Origin: Vespula vulgaris
Taxonomy: Eukaryota; Arthropoda; Insecta; Hymenoptera; Vespidae
NCBI RefSeq assembly: GCF_905475345.1
Contig: NC_066587.1
Location: 17,999,558-18,063,557 of the forward strand
Reading direction: 5' to 3'
DNA: 64,000 nt
Each line of letters starts with the position of its first letter. Within the stretch, counting starts at the first letter, position 1. The position numbers were made by a program, and so were the translations under genes. Positions 14,703 to 29,318 of the stretch are shown here, piece after piece. The notes under the pieces were generated by a model. That model was not told the origin of the DNA and ran no database searches. It saw only the letters and a program-made list of their open reading frames with translations.

Positions 14703-15918
14703 ATCTCTATCTCTATCTCTATCTCTTTCTCTTTCTCTCTATCTCTCTCGTGTATTATGCAAGCGTAGAAATGGCGTACCGGTTGAAACGTCAAAGGTCC
14801 CGATATTCAAACGATATCGAATTAGATCGATCAATCGGAATATTATGCTCTACGTGAAACGAATAATTAACCTAATTGCTATAGTATTCTTATTCATAAT
14901 TCTCTCATTATTTTCTTAAAAGAATTTTGTATTTGTCGAAGAACGTTTCTTATTCTTTCCAATTCTCTCTCTCTCTCTCTCTCTCTCGTGGTTCATTTTT
15001 TTACGAGTAAACATCCATGTATTTACGTGTCTCTCTCTCTTTCTGTCTTTGGCTATGTGTGTAAAAATTATATATAGTTATGTAATGATGAGATCGTCTC
15101 TGTGTTAACTAGGCGCATATTCTAGAACATCAGAGTTAGGTCAAACGCGTCGAAAAGAAAGAAAAAAAATAAAAGTAGCCTGCTGAGATCGTGAATGGGT
15201 TTGAGCGCGTGGCCTAGATAGCAATTTATCTTTGACGAGTCTCGGAACTATTCGAAAGAAAGAGAAAAATAAGCAAAGTGGAATCAAAAGAAATCAAACG
15301 TTCCTTTGCATATCGCCGTACTTCAAAATAAAAAAGAAAAAGAAGAGAAGAGAGAGAGAGAGAGAGGGAGAATAACGTTCGTCATCGATATCATTAATAA
15401 TTAGGTAAAATGTTTTCTTTCGATATTAACGTAAGTAAATGTATCGAATAGTAACGACAGAATTTCTAATAACGAGATTGGTTTATATGTTTCCAATTAA
15501 TTTTTTTGAGAAAATCGATCGATTGTTCTTTTTATTTCTTTTTTTTTTTGTTATTCTTTTTTAGAGACTTTCGAGGCTAATAGATTTTTCTTTTTTATTT
15601 TTTGTTTTGTTTTGTTTGTTTGTTTTTTTTCAGAACGATAAACTACTAGGAACTTTCTCGCGAAATTAACCCCAAAAAAATCTCGAGAAGTAGTAATTGA
15701 TTTTTAAAATTGAACATTTGCTTCTCTTGGTTCGCTTGGACCGTATTAAAAATCTCGACATTACTTAGTATTTATTAATCAATCTAATATGTATATATCT
15801 ATTTATATGTACACATATAACTACACATATATACTTTCTTACTCACTATACTAATTTCTCCAAAAACTTTTCGAACGACATAGATAGTGTAATTTTATAA
15901 ATAGTTTAAGTGGTGTAA

Positions 15919-15958
<40 letters not shown>

Positions 15959-16383
15959 GATCGAAAATCTGTACAGTGACATGACTAATGAGTATCATCT
16001 TTCTAAATGATTAAAAATGAAATAGAATAGAAGTAAAATAGAATCATTACGTTAGATAACATCGACATTCATTCAAACTCAGATTTCTTAAGGAATATCT
16101 CCGAGAAGAATCCATTTGACTGTATCGACGATTCGCAGATTGTAGTTAGTACATTGGTACAACGGTTTGGTTCTTCGAAAGAAAGTTTTTCGCTCGCGTA
16201 ATCCGTTACGAAAGTTATCGAGCGTTAACGTGCACGGAATTTCCGTAAATACGGATAATCGAGATACTACGTGCTTGGCTCGTTCCTTTCTTCTTCGTTT
16301 ATACGCTTTGGTCGAATCTCAATTCCACTAACGCTTCGAAAATATTTTATATTATATTTTCTCAGAAAGAACATTCTCACCAT

Positions 16384-16440
<57 letters not shown>

Positions 16441-16576
16441 AAAGGAAAAGAAAAGAAAAGAAAGAGAAAAAGATTCGAAAAATATTTCTTTTCAAAACTA
16501 TTTCAGTTATTTGGGGAAGAGGTTAAAAAAAGAAAGAGAAGGAGGTAAGGCAGGAAAGAAGGAAAGAAAGAAAAAA

Positions 16577-16611
<35 letters not shown>

Positions 16612-18269
16612 AAGAGAAACAAGAAAAGTAAAAGAAAAAAAGGAAAATGGAAAAACGTTTGTTGTCTCAATGTTACCTTAGAAGAAAAGCGTGTGAAATT
16701 AAATTGAAAGCACACACGTAGAGTATAGGAGGAACCATTCGATAGCGTTTACCGAGCGATCGTGAAGCCGAACAAAATGGAGTCATCTACGAAGGCTCTT
16801 ACCGTCCGAACACGAGAAACGATATTTTTACAAGCATTCCATGCTCTTTCTACCACTCGTTCCTCCTCCTCCTCCTGCTCCCTTCACCTTCTCTTCCATC
16901 TTCTTCTTTTTCTTCTACTTCTGCGAAAGGCTAGCTTCTCGGTCTCCTTTCTGAATGCCTCGCGAAAGGATCGTGTTATCGTAGCCCTCGACGCGATGCT
17001 GAAAAAGGGAACACCACGAATGTGTTTTCCTTTATACCGAAAGACGGCTAGACGTCACTTGCTTCTCTACGAACGAAGAAAATGGTCTTCTCTTTCTCTC
17101 TCTTTCGTTCTTCCACGCGTTTCTTCTCGTCCAAGACCTCGGTGGTCCGATTTCCTCTCAACGAGATGTACCTGTATTCGTGGTTACACCTACTCTTCCC
17201 CTTTATTTCACCGTACGAAACTTGCACGAGCAAGCCAACCTATTCACTCTGCTATTTCAGTAAACAGCCTTCTTTTCACATACACCACGTAGGATAGATA
17301 GATAGGTTGGTACGTACGTATACTGCTCTACGTACTTACCGAACTCAAATGAACGAACGAACGACGCGACGCGACGCGACGCGATGTCCCCGATGATATA
17401 TCATTTCGTTCGACCTTGTCTATTATATTCGACGTTTCGCGTCATCCCTTAACGATACCTAGCGAGCATTATTTATTTTCAAAATCGTTGACTTTAAAAT
17501 TCCACGAATTACTACGATTACGAGTTTGTCCGTTTGTTTACGAAATAGACACACACACATATATATACACATATATAAATACAAATTGTATTCTTTCCAT
17601 TTCAATATCAATAACGTATGATTTCAATTCGATGTAAATAAACTCCTATACATACATATATATATATTAAATACTGTAGTAACAAGTACAATGAGAATTA
17701 AATTTGTATATAGAGAACCATTGGAAAATTGGGAGTAAGAGTGGGGAGAATAGGAGGGAGTTATGGTGGTGTCGTTGAGAGGATATCATCCATTGTTTTA
17801 GGTCATCCGAGTCCTCCCCTTAATCGGCTGAAACGTCTACTAAATGCCCGCCAGGTATCCCCAAGCTAACACACCACTGCTCGTATCCGGAAACGCTTTC
17901 GCCTAATGAGTAGTTGAGATTCCTCGTTAAGGAGCGGCTAAACTCTGCATTGCGGCTTCCGTGCGGGTTCCTAACAGGTTTCGGCGTTTCGCATAGTTTC
18001 TTCCTTCATTGCTACTTCGCAGTATATATTCTACGATACTATCTTCTCTCTTCTCTTTTCTTCTATCTATTTCTATCTCTATCTCTATCTTTATCTCTCT
18101 TTTTGTCTCTATTTGTATCTATCTTTTTTGTTTTTTTCCTTAAAAGATGTCAACTTAAGCGACCATTTTAATCCTTCAGTGAAATCATTCGTATGTACGT
18201 GTGTGTATGTACACACGTGATACATGAATATATTATATTTATATATGTATGATATGTATGTATATATAA

Positions 18270-18301
<32 letters not shown>

Positions 18302-19537
18302 ACGTGTAGGCATCTACTTTATCTATACGATGGACCACACCTACTTGAAAAACTTGCTCAGATGAATAATTTCAAACGATTCAAGATTCAAAGGCCCCCG
18401 AAGGGCTATACGACTACTTCCATCTTCTTAAGCACGAGGAATCTCTGGCTTGTTCTGAAAATACCTAATGATAGCAAACGAGAGTAACTACACTTTATGA
18501 AACTTTACCTTCGAAACTGTACCTTCTTAAATTTAAACTTGGCCTAATTAAGTTATCCTCTCTCTCTCTTTCTCTCTCTATTTCTCTCTATTTCTCTCTC
18601 TCCCTATCGTTTTGCCAACAAGAAGCATTTATTATGAGATATGATAATAATAATAATCTTTCTTTTTTTCTTTTCCTACGTTCGCGTTTAACGTTGAAAA
18701 TGATTTCTATAGAATAATCCTGCTCGAAAAATCGTAAAAGTAAACAAAGTCAGGATCCAAAAGCAGTAATGGAAATTTTTCCTTTGACGAACTGGAATAA
18801 TTAAGTTTTCTTGTCGACTTAAGACGCTACGGTGTACGTAACAGGTGTCTCGTAAGTAGGATTTTGCATGCGAGAGAGAAAGAGAGAGAAAACGGTGATG
18901 GATCGCCATAGTGAATCAGGACTACCTTTCAGCGTTGAAAACGAGCCTGTAAAAAGGACGAGAAAGCTTCTTTTGGTCTTCTATTCCGGAAGCACTTTCT
19001 TCCTTGCTATCTCTCTCTCTCCCTTTCTTTTTCACACACACACACACACACATACACTGTTTTTCACAAACAGATGCACAAGTACACGCTAACTTACAGG
19101 CACATACTCTCTGTTTCTTTTGTATCAACCCACAGAATCTTTCCATCGGTTCCCGTCAACATCATCAATTTTCAAGCGCGAGGGTGTTTTATTTGCAACG
19201 TAATCGAGGATAGCTCGATCAATATCTTAATTCTTTGAAAAATATCATTTATTCTTCTTCTTGCAATTTTCTTGCAATTTTGTTCGATTTCGTAATTAAT
19301 ATCATATATATATATATATAACTTGTGGGTGTGTGTGTGTGTATATATATATAGTATGATGTAGTGTATATACTTACTAACATATATATAATTAGGTATA
19401 TAAATGTCTGTGTGTGTGTGTGTGTATATGTATATCGATTGGTTCGATTAAACGATCATACATGCCAAGACTATTATTTCAAATTCGTAGTTCGGGATAC
19501 GCGTTTGAAAATTGACTTGTTAAAATGATAGAGACTG

Positions 19538-19589
<52 letters not shown>

Positions 19590-19973
19590 GAGCGTAACTA
19601 GTACATCGTTAGCAGGCGTATATTTTATGCAGATCCAAAATTATTCAGCCGAGGTACGTTGGACGAGAGTAAATCGTTTATCGAGTAGAGTTTAAAACTC
19701 GAATTACGGTATTTCGATGAATGGACGTAAGTGCTTAGCGCGGCCGGCTTTGTCGAAAATAGTTGGCGTTTTCCATAGATTCATCCGGTTACGCGTTTAT
19801 ATGCATAACTAAACGTCGTGTATCGTTCCATCCCGTTAGAGAGAAAGAGAGAGAGAGAGAGGCGGAGATAGAAAGAGTAGTAACTTTCGTAGTGACTCGA
19901 TTTTCAGTGCACGCTCGGTACCAGAGATTGAAATAGTTTTCGTCAACGTACTCGTTTCGTTGGTGGAAAAAAA

Positions 19974-20008
<35 letters not shown>

Positions 20009-20224
20009 AAAATGAAAAGAGAAGAAAAAAAAATGAATGAATGAATGAAAATAAAAAACAAAAAAAAAAGTAGAAAAAAAAAGGGAAAAAAAGGTAGATA
20101 AAACGAGGACCCTTTCGTGTAAATACATTTGACAATTTTGTTCTGACCGAAAACGAACAAGACAAAAAGAAAAAGAAAGAAAGAAAAAATAGGAAAGATA
20201 GAAAAGAAAAGAAAAAAGAATGAA

Positions 20225-20255
<31 letters not shown>

Positions 20256-21890
20256 AAAGAAAGAAAAAAAAATGTAATTCCGTTAATCCATAAAAATGTA
20301 AAACGAGCTGGAAAAAAATGGCGACGGCCAAACTGACTCTCTTTTAAAAGAAGGGATGGAAACAAGAAGAAGCAGAGAAGGACCGTGTTTCGTGGGCTAA
20401 TCGTTGTTACCATCGAAGCGAAACTCTAATTTCTTGGTAGGAAAAGTAGGAAAGTACTAAACGATGTTCACCTAAGAGGACCGAACGAATATATAAGGAT
20501 GGTGGTTTTGCGCCAACTTTAATAACGAACGTTTTACTTTCCCAAAAGTTACATTGCGGAGTAAGAGTTTGCAGTACGCGTAGAAGAAGAGAAAATCGAG
20601 CCTGGAAAGTTTCGAAACCTAGGAAAAACCTTCGAAACGATCGGAACGGCCTCGAGCTATTCCGATTTTCTTCTAAATTTTCCTTCATTATCGTGATAAT
20701 TAATGAACCCTTTTCTTTCTCTTTCTCTCGTTCGCTCTGCTTCTTTATTATCGTACAACGAACTTGTTTCAACCGTAAGAAAATTTCTCTTGTATTATTT
20801 TAGAAATATATTTATAAACGTATGTATGTATGTATGTATATTCCGCAATGTATAAATATCGTGTAGTGTATTTGTTGGATAAATAAAATCTTTTAATGTC
20901 AACGGAAGAACAATAATCCCATAGGTGAAGTTTACCAGTAATATCAAACTTTGTATTTATTATTAAGGCATCGACATAACTGGACCATTGCGACTGGACA
21001 AATATGTTCTTCCTAAGCTACGTAGTTAAACTTTCTCGAAACGTAAACACTCTTTTCCCTCTCTCTTGATGAGGGAAGGTTACTTCGTTAAAATTCTCTT
21101 CCCGTTAAATAACGTCCAAACTTTGAATGATTTTCACGAGTCTCTTTACGAATATTATAACGAATATTATAACACATTATAAGTATTATATATATAATTA
21201 TTTATATTATTATTATTATTATTATTATTAATTTTAAATAATAATTTTAATATAATAATTTAATATTTTTAATTATACGATTGAAAAAAAGGAATAGAAA
21301 TTATTAGACCTAATTTACAAAAAAAAAATTTTAAAAAGCATTCTTTCAATTCACTTACAAATAATTAAAAATATATATATACATACATACATACATATAC
21401 TATACATAGCTACATACATTTATATATATATATAAAACATTTTTACTCGTATTATAGAACATACTAACCAGCATCGTTCTTTCAAAAAAAGAGAAGAAAA
21501 ATAAATTCTACCTTACTTATATAATTATAATATTACATACAAAATGATAATATCATTTTTTAAAGAACTCTATACATCTGACGAATATAATAAAAATTCA
21601 ATCTTGTAGAACTCAAAGTAGTCTTCGGGTTACATGAGTGACCGACATGCGGGCATGGAAAATAACACATATACGATTACATCGAGCAACCACCATCGGA
21701 GTTTGCCGTACTCGCTCCATAAAGAAACGATTCGAGCGAGTCGCGGAAATACGTGTTCTAAAATCTACATAATGGCCCCATCCGAGCCTTTCAAAAACCT
21801 ACCACCACCTGTCGACAAGACCTTTCTCATTTCTACGAGATTGACTCGGTCCTCGTTCGTGTGTATGCAAGTTCTTTCTCTTTTTCTCTT

Positions 21891-21931
<41 letters not shown>

Positions 21932-22260
21932 TTCTTTCTCTTTTTCTCTTTCTCTCTTTCTCTATTGCAAAAGAAGAAAAAAAGAAACGAACGACTTTCT
22001 TTCTTCCGAAACAATGGCCGAGCCAAGCTCGATCCTTGCCCGCTGGCAGCAATTTTCAAAATAGTTTTTCGCACTCCGGTTCATGCACCTTAAAGAGTTT
22101 TCTCACTCGCCAAAAACAAAAAAAGAAAAAAATAAAAAAAAATAAAAAAAGAAAGGCAGGAATGAATTCCTTCGTCCATTAGTGCTATCGCTTTTTATTA
22201 TTATTATTTTTGTCGTTTATTATTATTATTATTGTAATAATAATAATAATAATAATAATA

Positions 22261-22304
<44 letters not shown>

Positions 22305-23877
22305 GAAGGAGAGATAATAATATTTTTATCCCCTTTTTCTCTTTCTTTTCTTTTTTGATATAATCTTTTTCGAGATCATTCTTTATCTTTCCCCTTTTTC
22401 TCTCCATCTTTGTCTCTACCCCTCTATATGCTTGCTTTTCTCGCTAGTCTCGATCGATTCCACTTGGTACGAAATCACCAGACGATAGATAACTCTGGTA
22501 ATAGAAAATTTAAAGAGCGTGGAAAAGGAACGCTCTCTTCGTGGAAAGTTTGACGATCCAATTTAACGGAGAGAAAAACGTTCATCAATCCTTATCTCTC
22601 TCTCTCTCTCTCTCTCTCTTGACAAAATCATGTTATATTAACCATAACTGATTCGTTCTAGATTTTCTCGAAGAAATCGAATAGCCCAACGATCTTTAAC
22701 ATCTGCCTTATATAAAAAGGGATCTCATTTTAAAATTAAATTTGCTATCGAACGAACGATGTTCTCTTTGAGGTGGGGAGGGTGGCGAGGGGGAGGGGAT
22801 CGAAAGGATAAAAAAAACATGAAAAAAAAAAAGGAGAGAAAAGAAAAAATTGACGAACGATATATTTCTTTGTGATTTCAGCCATGCGAAAAGCCAAGTG
22901 ATTTTCGTGCGGAACAATGCGCGGCATTCGACGATGTACCGTACAGTGGACAATTGTTGAAATGGTATCCGCATTACGATCCAGCACGGCCCTGTTCTTT
23001 GATCTGTCGCGGAGAGCAATCACTTGAGAATAACGTCGGTCGATTGCAACAGCAACAGCAGCAACAGCATTTGCAGCAACAGCAGCAACAGAAACAAAAC
23101 AAGAAGCAACAACAACAGCAACAACATCAACATCAGCACCAGTACCAACAACAGCAGCAAGGATCAAACGAAAAGACACATACTCGCGACATCCAAGATG
23201 CTCTGCAATTTGATTCCGACGAGACAATAGTCGTCCAGTTAGCTGACAAAGTTGAGGATGGCACGAGATGTTATCTCGATGGCCGCGACATCTGTATTAA
23301 TGGCGAATGCATGGTAATATTTATTTTATAAAATTCATTCTTGTTATTCATTTTCGTAGAAAAATTTTGCTAATAAATTCGCACGTCTCGTCTTTTCATC
23401 ATTTTTCTTCTTTCTTTCTTTCTTTCTTTTTTTTTTCTCTTCTGTTTGTTCTTTTTTTTCTTTCTTTTTTTTTTTTTTAATCTTTTCTTTTCCTCCCCAT
23501 GACACGACATTAATTGTCGAGTTGAATTAATATTGTTTTTTTTTTCTTTCTCTCTCTCTCTTTTTCTTTTTTTTTTTTTTTTAGTTTTTTTAGCTTTTCT
23601 TTTCTCTTCCGTAGTAGTTTCTACAGATATATATAACAGATAAATAGTGGCATATGCAGAGAGACAGACTTAAGAGTAATATGTAAGTTCCGATAGAATC
23701 AACGTGGCTTGTGGATAAAAATTGCACGTACTTTCACGTTCATTGACTTCCATAGACTTATCCTCACGTGACGATATCAACGACCTACAGACCCGTATGA
23801 ATTATCCACGTAGCTGCTTCGTGTGACTGGCCAGTTGTTCCTGTCGTTCCCTCTCTCTTTCTATCTCTCTCTCTCTT

Positions 23878-23936
<59 letters not shown>

Positions 23937-26223
23937 TTCTTTCTAACGTTACGAACTTGCTCTAGTCGTATTTTTATATTTCACTGAATTCAACCAACAG
24001 TTACATCCGTCTTGATTTTTCAGAGATTTCAGAGAATATCAGAAAATAAAAAGAAAAGAAAAGAAAAGAACGGGAATCAATAAATTTAGTTGAAAAATTT
24101 AAAAAAGAAAATATAAAGAGAGAGAGGAAGAGTGAGAAAAGAAAAGAAAGTAAACAAAAGTAAACGAAAAATTTTCTGTACAATTTTCTGTACAAATATA
24201 TCGTTTTATGTAATAGATATTACATGTACATACATCTGCATACGTAGATACTATCGATCGTTACGGTGTTAGAATCAAGTGGAGCACTTTAGACCCTTAT
24301 TCCACCCCCTTTTGGACGTTTGTCATAGTTTCGAGAAAGGACGGAAGGGAAACATCAGTAGCAGGTGTTTCATGCGTGGTTTGCCAAAGCTCGATCTGTC
24401 CTAGGCAGATTCAATTCTAACAGTTTACCGACTGCATTTCACTTAACACAATCTCTTGATTCTGTCAACGTATGTAATCGGTGTCCTAGTATCGATTGAC
24501 CTTGAAACGATCACGAAAGCTCTTAAAAACGTTGATATTATTTCGTGCGAAGGAAAAAGACAAAAATTATCCGATCGATCGATCAACTTGGCAAATCAAA
24601 TTAAATTTTTTCTCGCAAAGTTGTCTAATATTTTGAACTTTAGAAAGAAGGAAAAGAAAAACAAAAGAAAAGAAACAAAAAAATATTTGTTATCGAGCGT
24701 CACGAGAAAAAGTTTTCCTCGTCGTTAATCGTACTTTGTTTTTACCTTTTTTAACTTTTCGATCACGCAAATGCGAATTATAGCGCCTGATGAAGGGCAA
24801 CCCTTTCATACATTTATCAAATCCTTGTAAATTATATTATTCTTCTTTACGTGCCTGTACGAACGGGTTGCCTGTCGTTAGGGGGATTAAAAGAAAATTT
24901 ATAGATGATACGTTTTTACGCGGATACTTCACGAATACGGCACGTGTAACGTGTTGCCTGTTTTCAGGCGCGATATCTCCCCATATACCGATATCTATAT
25001 TAATAAACAAGTCCGATGTAAGAGCGATTAGAATTATTTTTAAAATGGTAAGAATCCTCGAAATATCGATTATATTGAATTAATTTAGAAGAAAAAATAG
25101 TAAATAATACTTTTTTTCATATAATTTTTAACGAATTAAAGTGATCAGAATCGTTTGCTAAGTTATAATTAAGAATTAAATCGCGATCGACTAATTCGAT
25201 GGTATTCGTTTCGATATTCGATTATCTTAAAAAAAAAAGAGTTTTTCTCGTATCTATCTCGCGGAAGCAAAAGTCAGTTGGATCAAATTTTCAAAAAAAG
25301 GATTTTCGAATTCCTTCAAGACGTCTTTCGTCGTCTCGTATTTATCGATCGTACGTTTAAAAAAAATTTCCCAACTAACGAGTCTTTTTTTCTTTTCTTT
25401 TTTTTTGGTTTCTCTCTCTCTCTCTTTCTCTCTCTTATTCTTTCGCTAATATTTACCATAGATGCGTCGGAAAATTTCGCATTAGAATCTTGCTGTCCTA
25501 ATATTAGCCTAATACGATTCATGTGAAAACATTCGTTTCGAATGGATGTAAATGAAAAAGTGCTTTATATAACGAGAACTACTTCATAATCGAGACATAA
25601 AATTACGTCCGCCGCAATGTGTTCATTAGCACTCACCCACCCCTGTTGCCATCCCCTTCGGCCTTCGACCCTCTCCATATGTACGTCCTTAACGTTTTAT
25701 CACGTATGCGCAACGAGGTTTGCGCCCTATTTTTCACGAGACCACCGTCATCGCTCTTCTACGAACTCTACGTTATGCGAGAGAATAATAATAAGAGAAG
25801 GGAAAGAAAGAGGAGGAACGAGCAGACAGGGAAAGGGAAAGGGAGAGAGAGAGGGAGAGGGAGAGGGAGAAGGGATGAGGGGGTTGTTCAGGAAGAACGA
25901 TTATCTTGAATAACGAGGGTCCAAATGGCACAAAATACGATTCTTACGGGAATAATGTATAAATAATAATATAATTCATGGATGAACGGAGACAATTTTC
26001 AAATGTTTTCGCCATTGAATTCGATAGAAGACACGAAACGAGAAGGAAACTCGGGGAGAAAGAAAAGAGGTAAAAGCGTAGGGTAAAGCGTTGAAATAAA
26101 GGAGACGAAAAACAAGATAAGAAGAAAGAAAGAGAGAAAATAAAGAAAAGGAGAAGGAAGAAAAAGAAGTATCTTCAAAGAATCGTGGTAAAACTCGTAT
26201 CGATTTTTTAGCGAAAACTCTTG

Positions 26224-26260
<37 letters not shown>

Positions 26261-26661
26261 CTCTCTCTCTCGTTACGATTCTCTCGTAGAGAATTCGCAC
26301 GGCTCGTCGTCGTACCGTCGAGAAAATAATTAACGGAATTTCATAACCGCGAGAATGAAGTTGGAAGGACAATATCTAATCAGCGGACGAGTCTACGAGT
26401 GTAATTAAGCGCGTAGCCGAGGCTCCGGTAAACGTAAACTGGCTTTGCATTATTAAAGGCTTGCCTCCTTTCTTCCGCTTCGGACGGACACGCTCGATGT
26501 GGCCCCCGCAGCTTGCACGACTCAGCTCGCTTCCGCTTTTGTATTACGTTCACTCGTTAGAATTTGTCTTCTCGCAGAGTTTCACTGGAAATTGCTTTCC
26601 CGCTCTTGCCGGTCCTTTCTCTCTCTCTCTCTGTCTCTCATATACATACAATCTCTATCTT

Positions 26662-26693
<32 letters not shown>

Positions 26694-26815
26694 ACTCTCA
26701 TCCTCTCGCTTCTTTCTGAACGCTCGTTCAACTGGGAAAAAGACGGTTCTTACCTTTGCAAACCGTTATCCGTTCGTTCCAAAAAGAAAAAGGGTAATGA
26801 AAATAAAAAAAAAAG

Positions 26816-26846
<31 letters not shown>

Positions 26847-27047
26847 AGGGAAAGATATAAATGCGACTTGGTTAAAAAAAAAGGCGAAAAAAAATAAGAA
26901 CATAATTTCGCAAATTTTTATCAATACACCGTTCCGCGATAACTACCTATACTCGAGAAATATAATATTTGAACGTCCAGATACGCTCTCGAAATGTTAC
27001 GAAGAAAAAACGAAGAGAAAAGAAATAAATAAGTAAAGAGAAAAAAT

Positions 27048-27089
<42 letters not shown>

Positions 27090-27326
27090 AAACTATCGTA
27101 AGAAATATCGCGAGAATTTTAACGATAAAATAGGTAGATTCTTGCGGTAATAAAATTCTTGAACGTCCCACGTAAATCCCATTGTTTCCGCTAAAAATAC
27201 AGAAAAACGTAGGAAGGAAGTGAAAGTGGAAAAGAGAGAAGGTATATGTATGAGAGAGATAGAGATAGAGAAGGATAGAGAGAAATAGAGCGAGAGAGAG
27301 AGAGGGAGAAGTGCTTTTCTTCTACT

Positions 27327-27362
<36 letters not shown>

Positions 27363-27583
27363 GGCCTACAAATCCTATTATCGAAGGAACCAAGTTGAAA
27401 GGAGAGAAAAGGTGAAAAGGAAGATGGAAAGGGGTATTTTCTGAGATGTTGGAGAGAGCAGCGTATCGTAATGGAGCAAAAATGGTTGCCTCGTTGAATG
27501 CATAACGAGCGATACGAGCTTTCATTAATAAGGTATTTCAGATGCGCTCTTCGTATAAATACGATTAATAATCATAAACGCAT

Positions 27584-27638
<55 letters not shown>

Positions 27639-28130
27639 ATTTTACTTATTGTATTAAGTAACAAAATGCAAAGTGCAAGATTCATATATTATAATATAGC
27701 TTTACCCCATTTAGAATATTTCTCGTTGGATCGTCTCGAAAATCTGATATTAATTAATCGATTTGTTTATAGTAGAGAAATGCGATTCGATCGAACGAAT
27801 CTCTATGATGAATAAATATAATTTAAAATTTAAATATGTTACGTTTAAAGTAAAAACAAAAAAAAATTGAACTGTTAGACTATATTCGATTTTCAATAAC
27901 GTTGATCCAACGGATATACGGATATATAGATAGGATTATAAGAGTGATAGTCGAGAAGGAGGGATGATGGGGTGATAAGGGTTGCGGGAAATGGCTCCCA
28001 TTAAGTTCCACTATCTTTCATTTCGCACGTTCGACCGACTTTACCCTTTTCTTCCTCTTTTGTTTACTTAGAGAAATAACCGCTTGCTGCGATGGGGTCC
28101 TATCTTTCAATCACTGCATTCTACTGACCG

Positions 28131-28183
<53 letters not shown>

Positions 28184-28330
28184 CCTGGCTAATGTAAATC
28201 TAATCTCGCAATAACGTTAGATTCGTATTCGTCCTTTCAGTGTCGAAAACGAAATCTAATAAATTCACAATTTCGATCAAATAAGAAAATTAAATCGTGA
28301 CGTTCATATTTATAAGATTTTTTACGATCT

Positions 28331-28388
<58 letters not shown>

Positions 28389-28514
28389 GCCTCCTTGATA
28401 ATAATTAATAATTTTTCATACTCGATATTTCGTCAATCATTTCTGAAATATTTGAATATTTAATAATTTTTTGCAATATCTATAAAAATATTTCGCAAAT
28501 TTTTTTTTCTCTCA

Positions 28515-28553
<39 letters not shown>

Positions 28554-28712
28554 CTCTCTCTTCTCTCTCTTTCTCTTTTTCTCTCTACCTCCTTGATAAT
28601 AATTAATAATTTTTCATGCTCGATATTTCGTCAATCATTTCTGAAATATTTGAATATTTAATAATTTTCTGCAATATCTATAAAAATATTTCGCAAATTT
28701 TTTTTTCTCTCA

Positions 28713-28759
<47 letters not shown>

Positions 28760-28863
28760 TGATAATAACCAATAATTTTTAATACTCGATACTTCATTAA
28801 TCATTTTTTAAATATTTGTATATTTAATAATTTTCTACGATATCTATGAAAATGTTTCGCAAA

Positions 28864-28923
<60 letters not shown>

Positions 28924-29069
28924 GCCTTCCTCTCTTTATATCAAAATTTCTTTTTCCTTTTTCTAATTATAAATGTAAATTTAGTTTATATATAACTTAT
29001 ATATGGAATACATACATATATGTATGTATATTCATCCTTTACGGTTACATCTTGCATATCTTACACAGG

Positions 29070-29139
<70 letters not shown>

Positions 29140-29278
29140 TCTACGTACGTACGAAATGCAGGAGCTCGGATACAATAACATTTGCATAAGACGATACGCC
29201 GGAAACATGGTTATCCCGAAACGAATCGACGAAAGAGAGAGATAGACAGATAGAGAAACAGAATAAGAGAGACACACA

Positions 29279-29318
<40 letters not shown>

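Larger units (their letters stand above)
3528..22881 (+). other. ADAMTSL intron 2 (19.4 kb), repeat-filled
   Basis: The largest gap in the window between coding exons. Many open frames here are low-complexity translations of CT, GA, TTTC or TA repeats. Less repetitive patches (for example 5200-5600, 9880-10060, 10540-11110, 12890-13060, 17720-17900, 20890-21150) show no convincing exon, RNA gene or transposon. An alternative promoter or non-coding RNA could hide here, but nothing in the sequence proves one. Confidence 0.7.

Noticed and set aside
15926..15956. Poly(A) run as the tail of a retroposed gene copy
   Set aside because: The preceding few hundred bases contain no recognisable coding or SINE sequence and no flanking target-site duplication was seen.
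24790..25083. Open frame of 97 codons in intron 3 not made of simple repeats
   Set aside because: No recognisable motif, no convincing splice sites in phase, and composition like the surrounding intron.
28394..28920. Regularly spaced repeats that might suggest a CRISPR-like array
   Set aside because: The units are about 165-200 bases with CT microsatellites as spacers, in a eukaryotic intron; this is a minisatellite.
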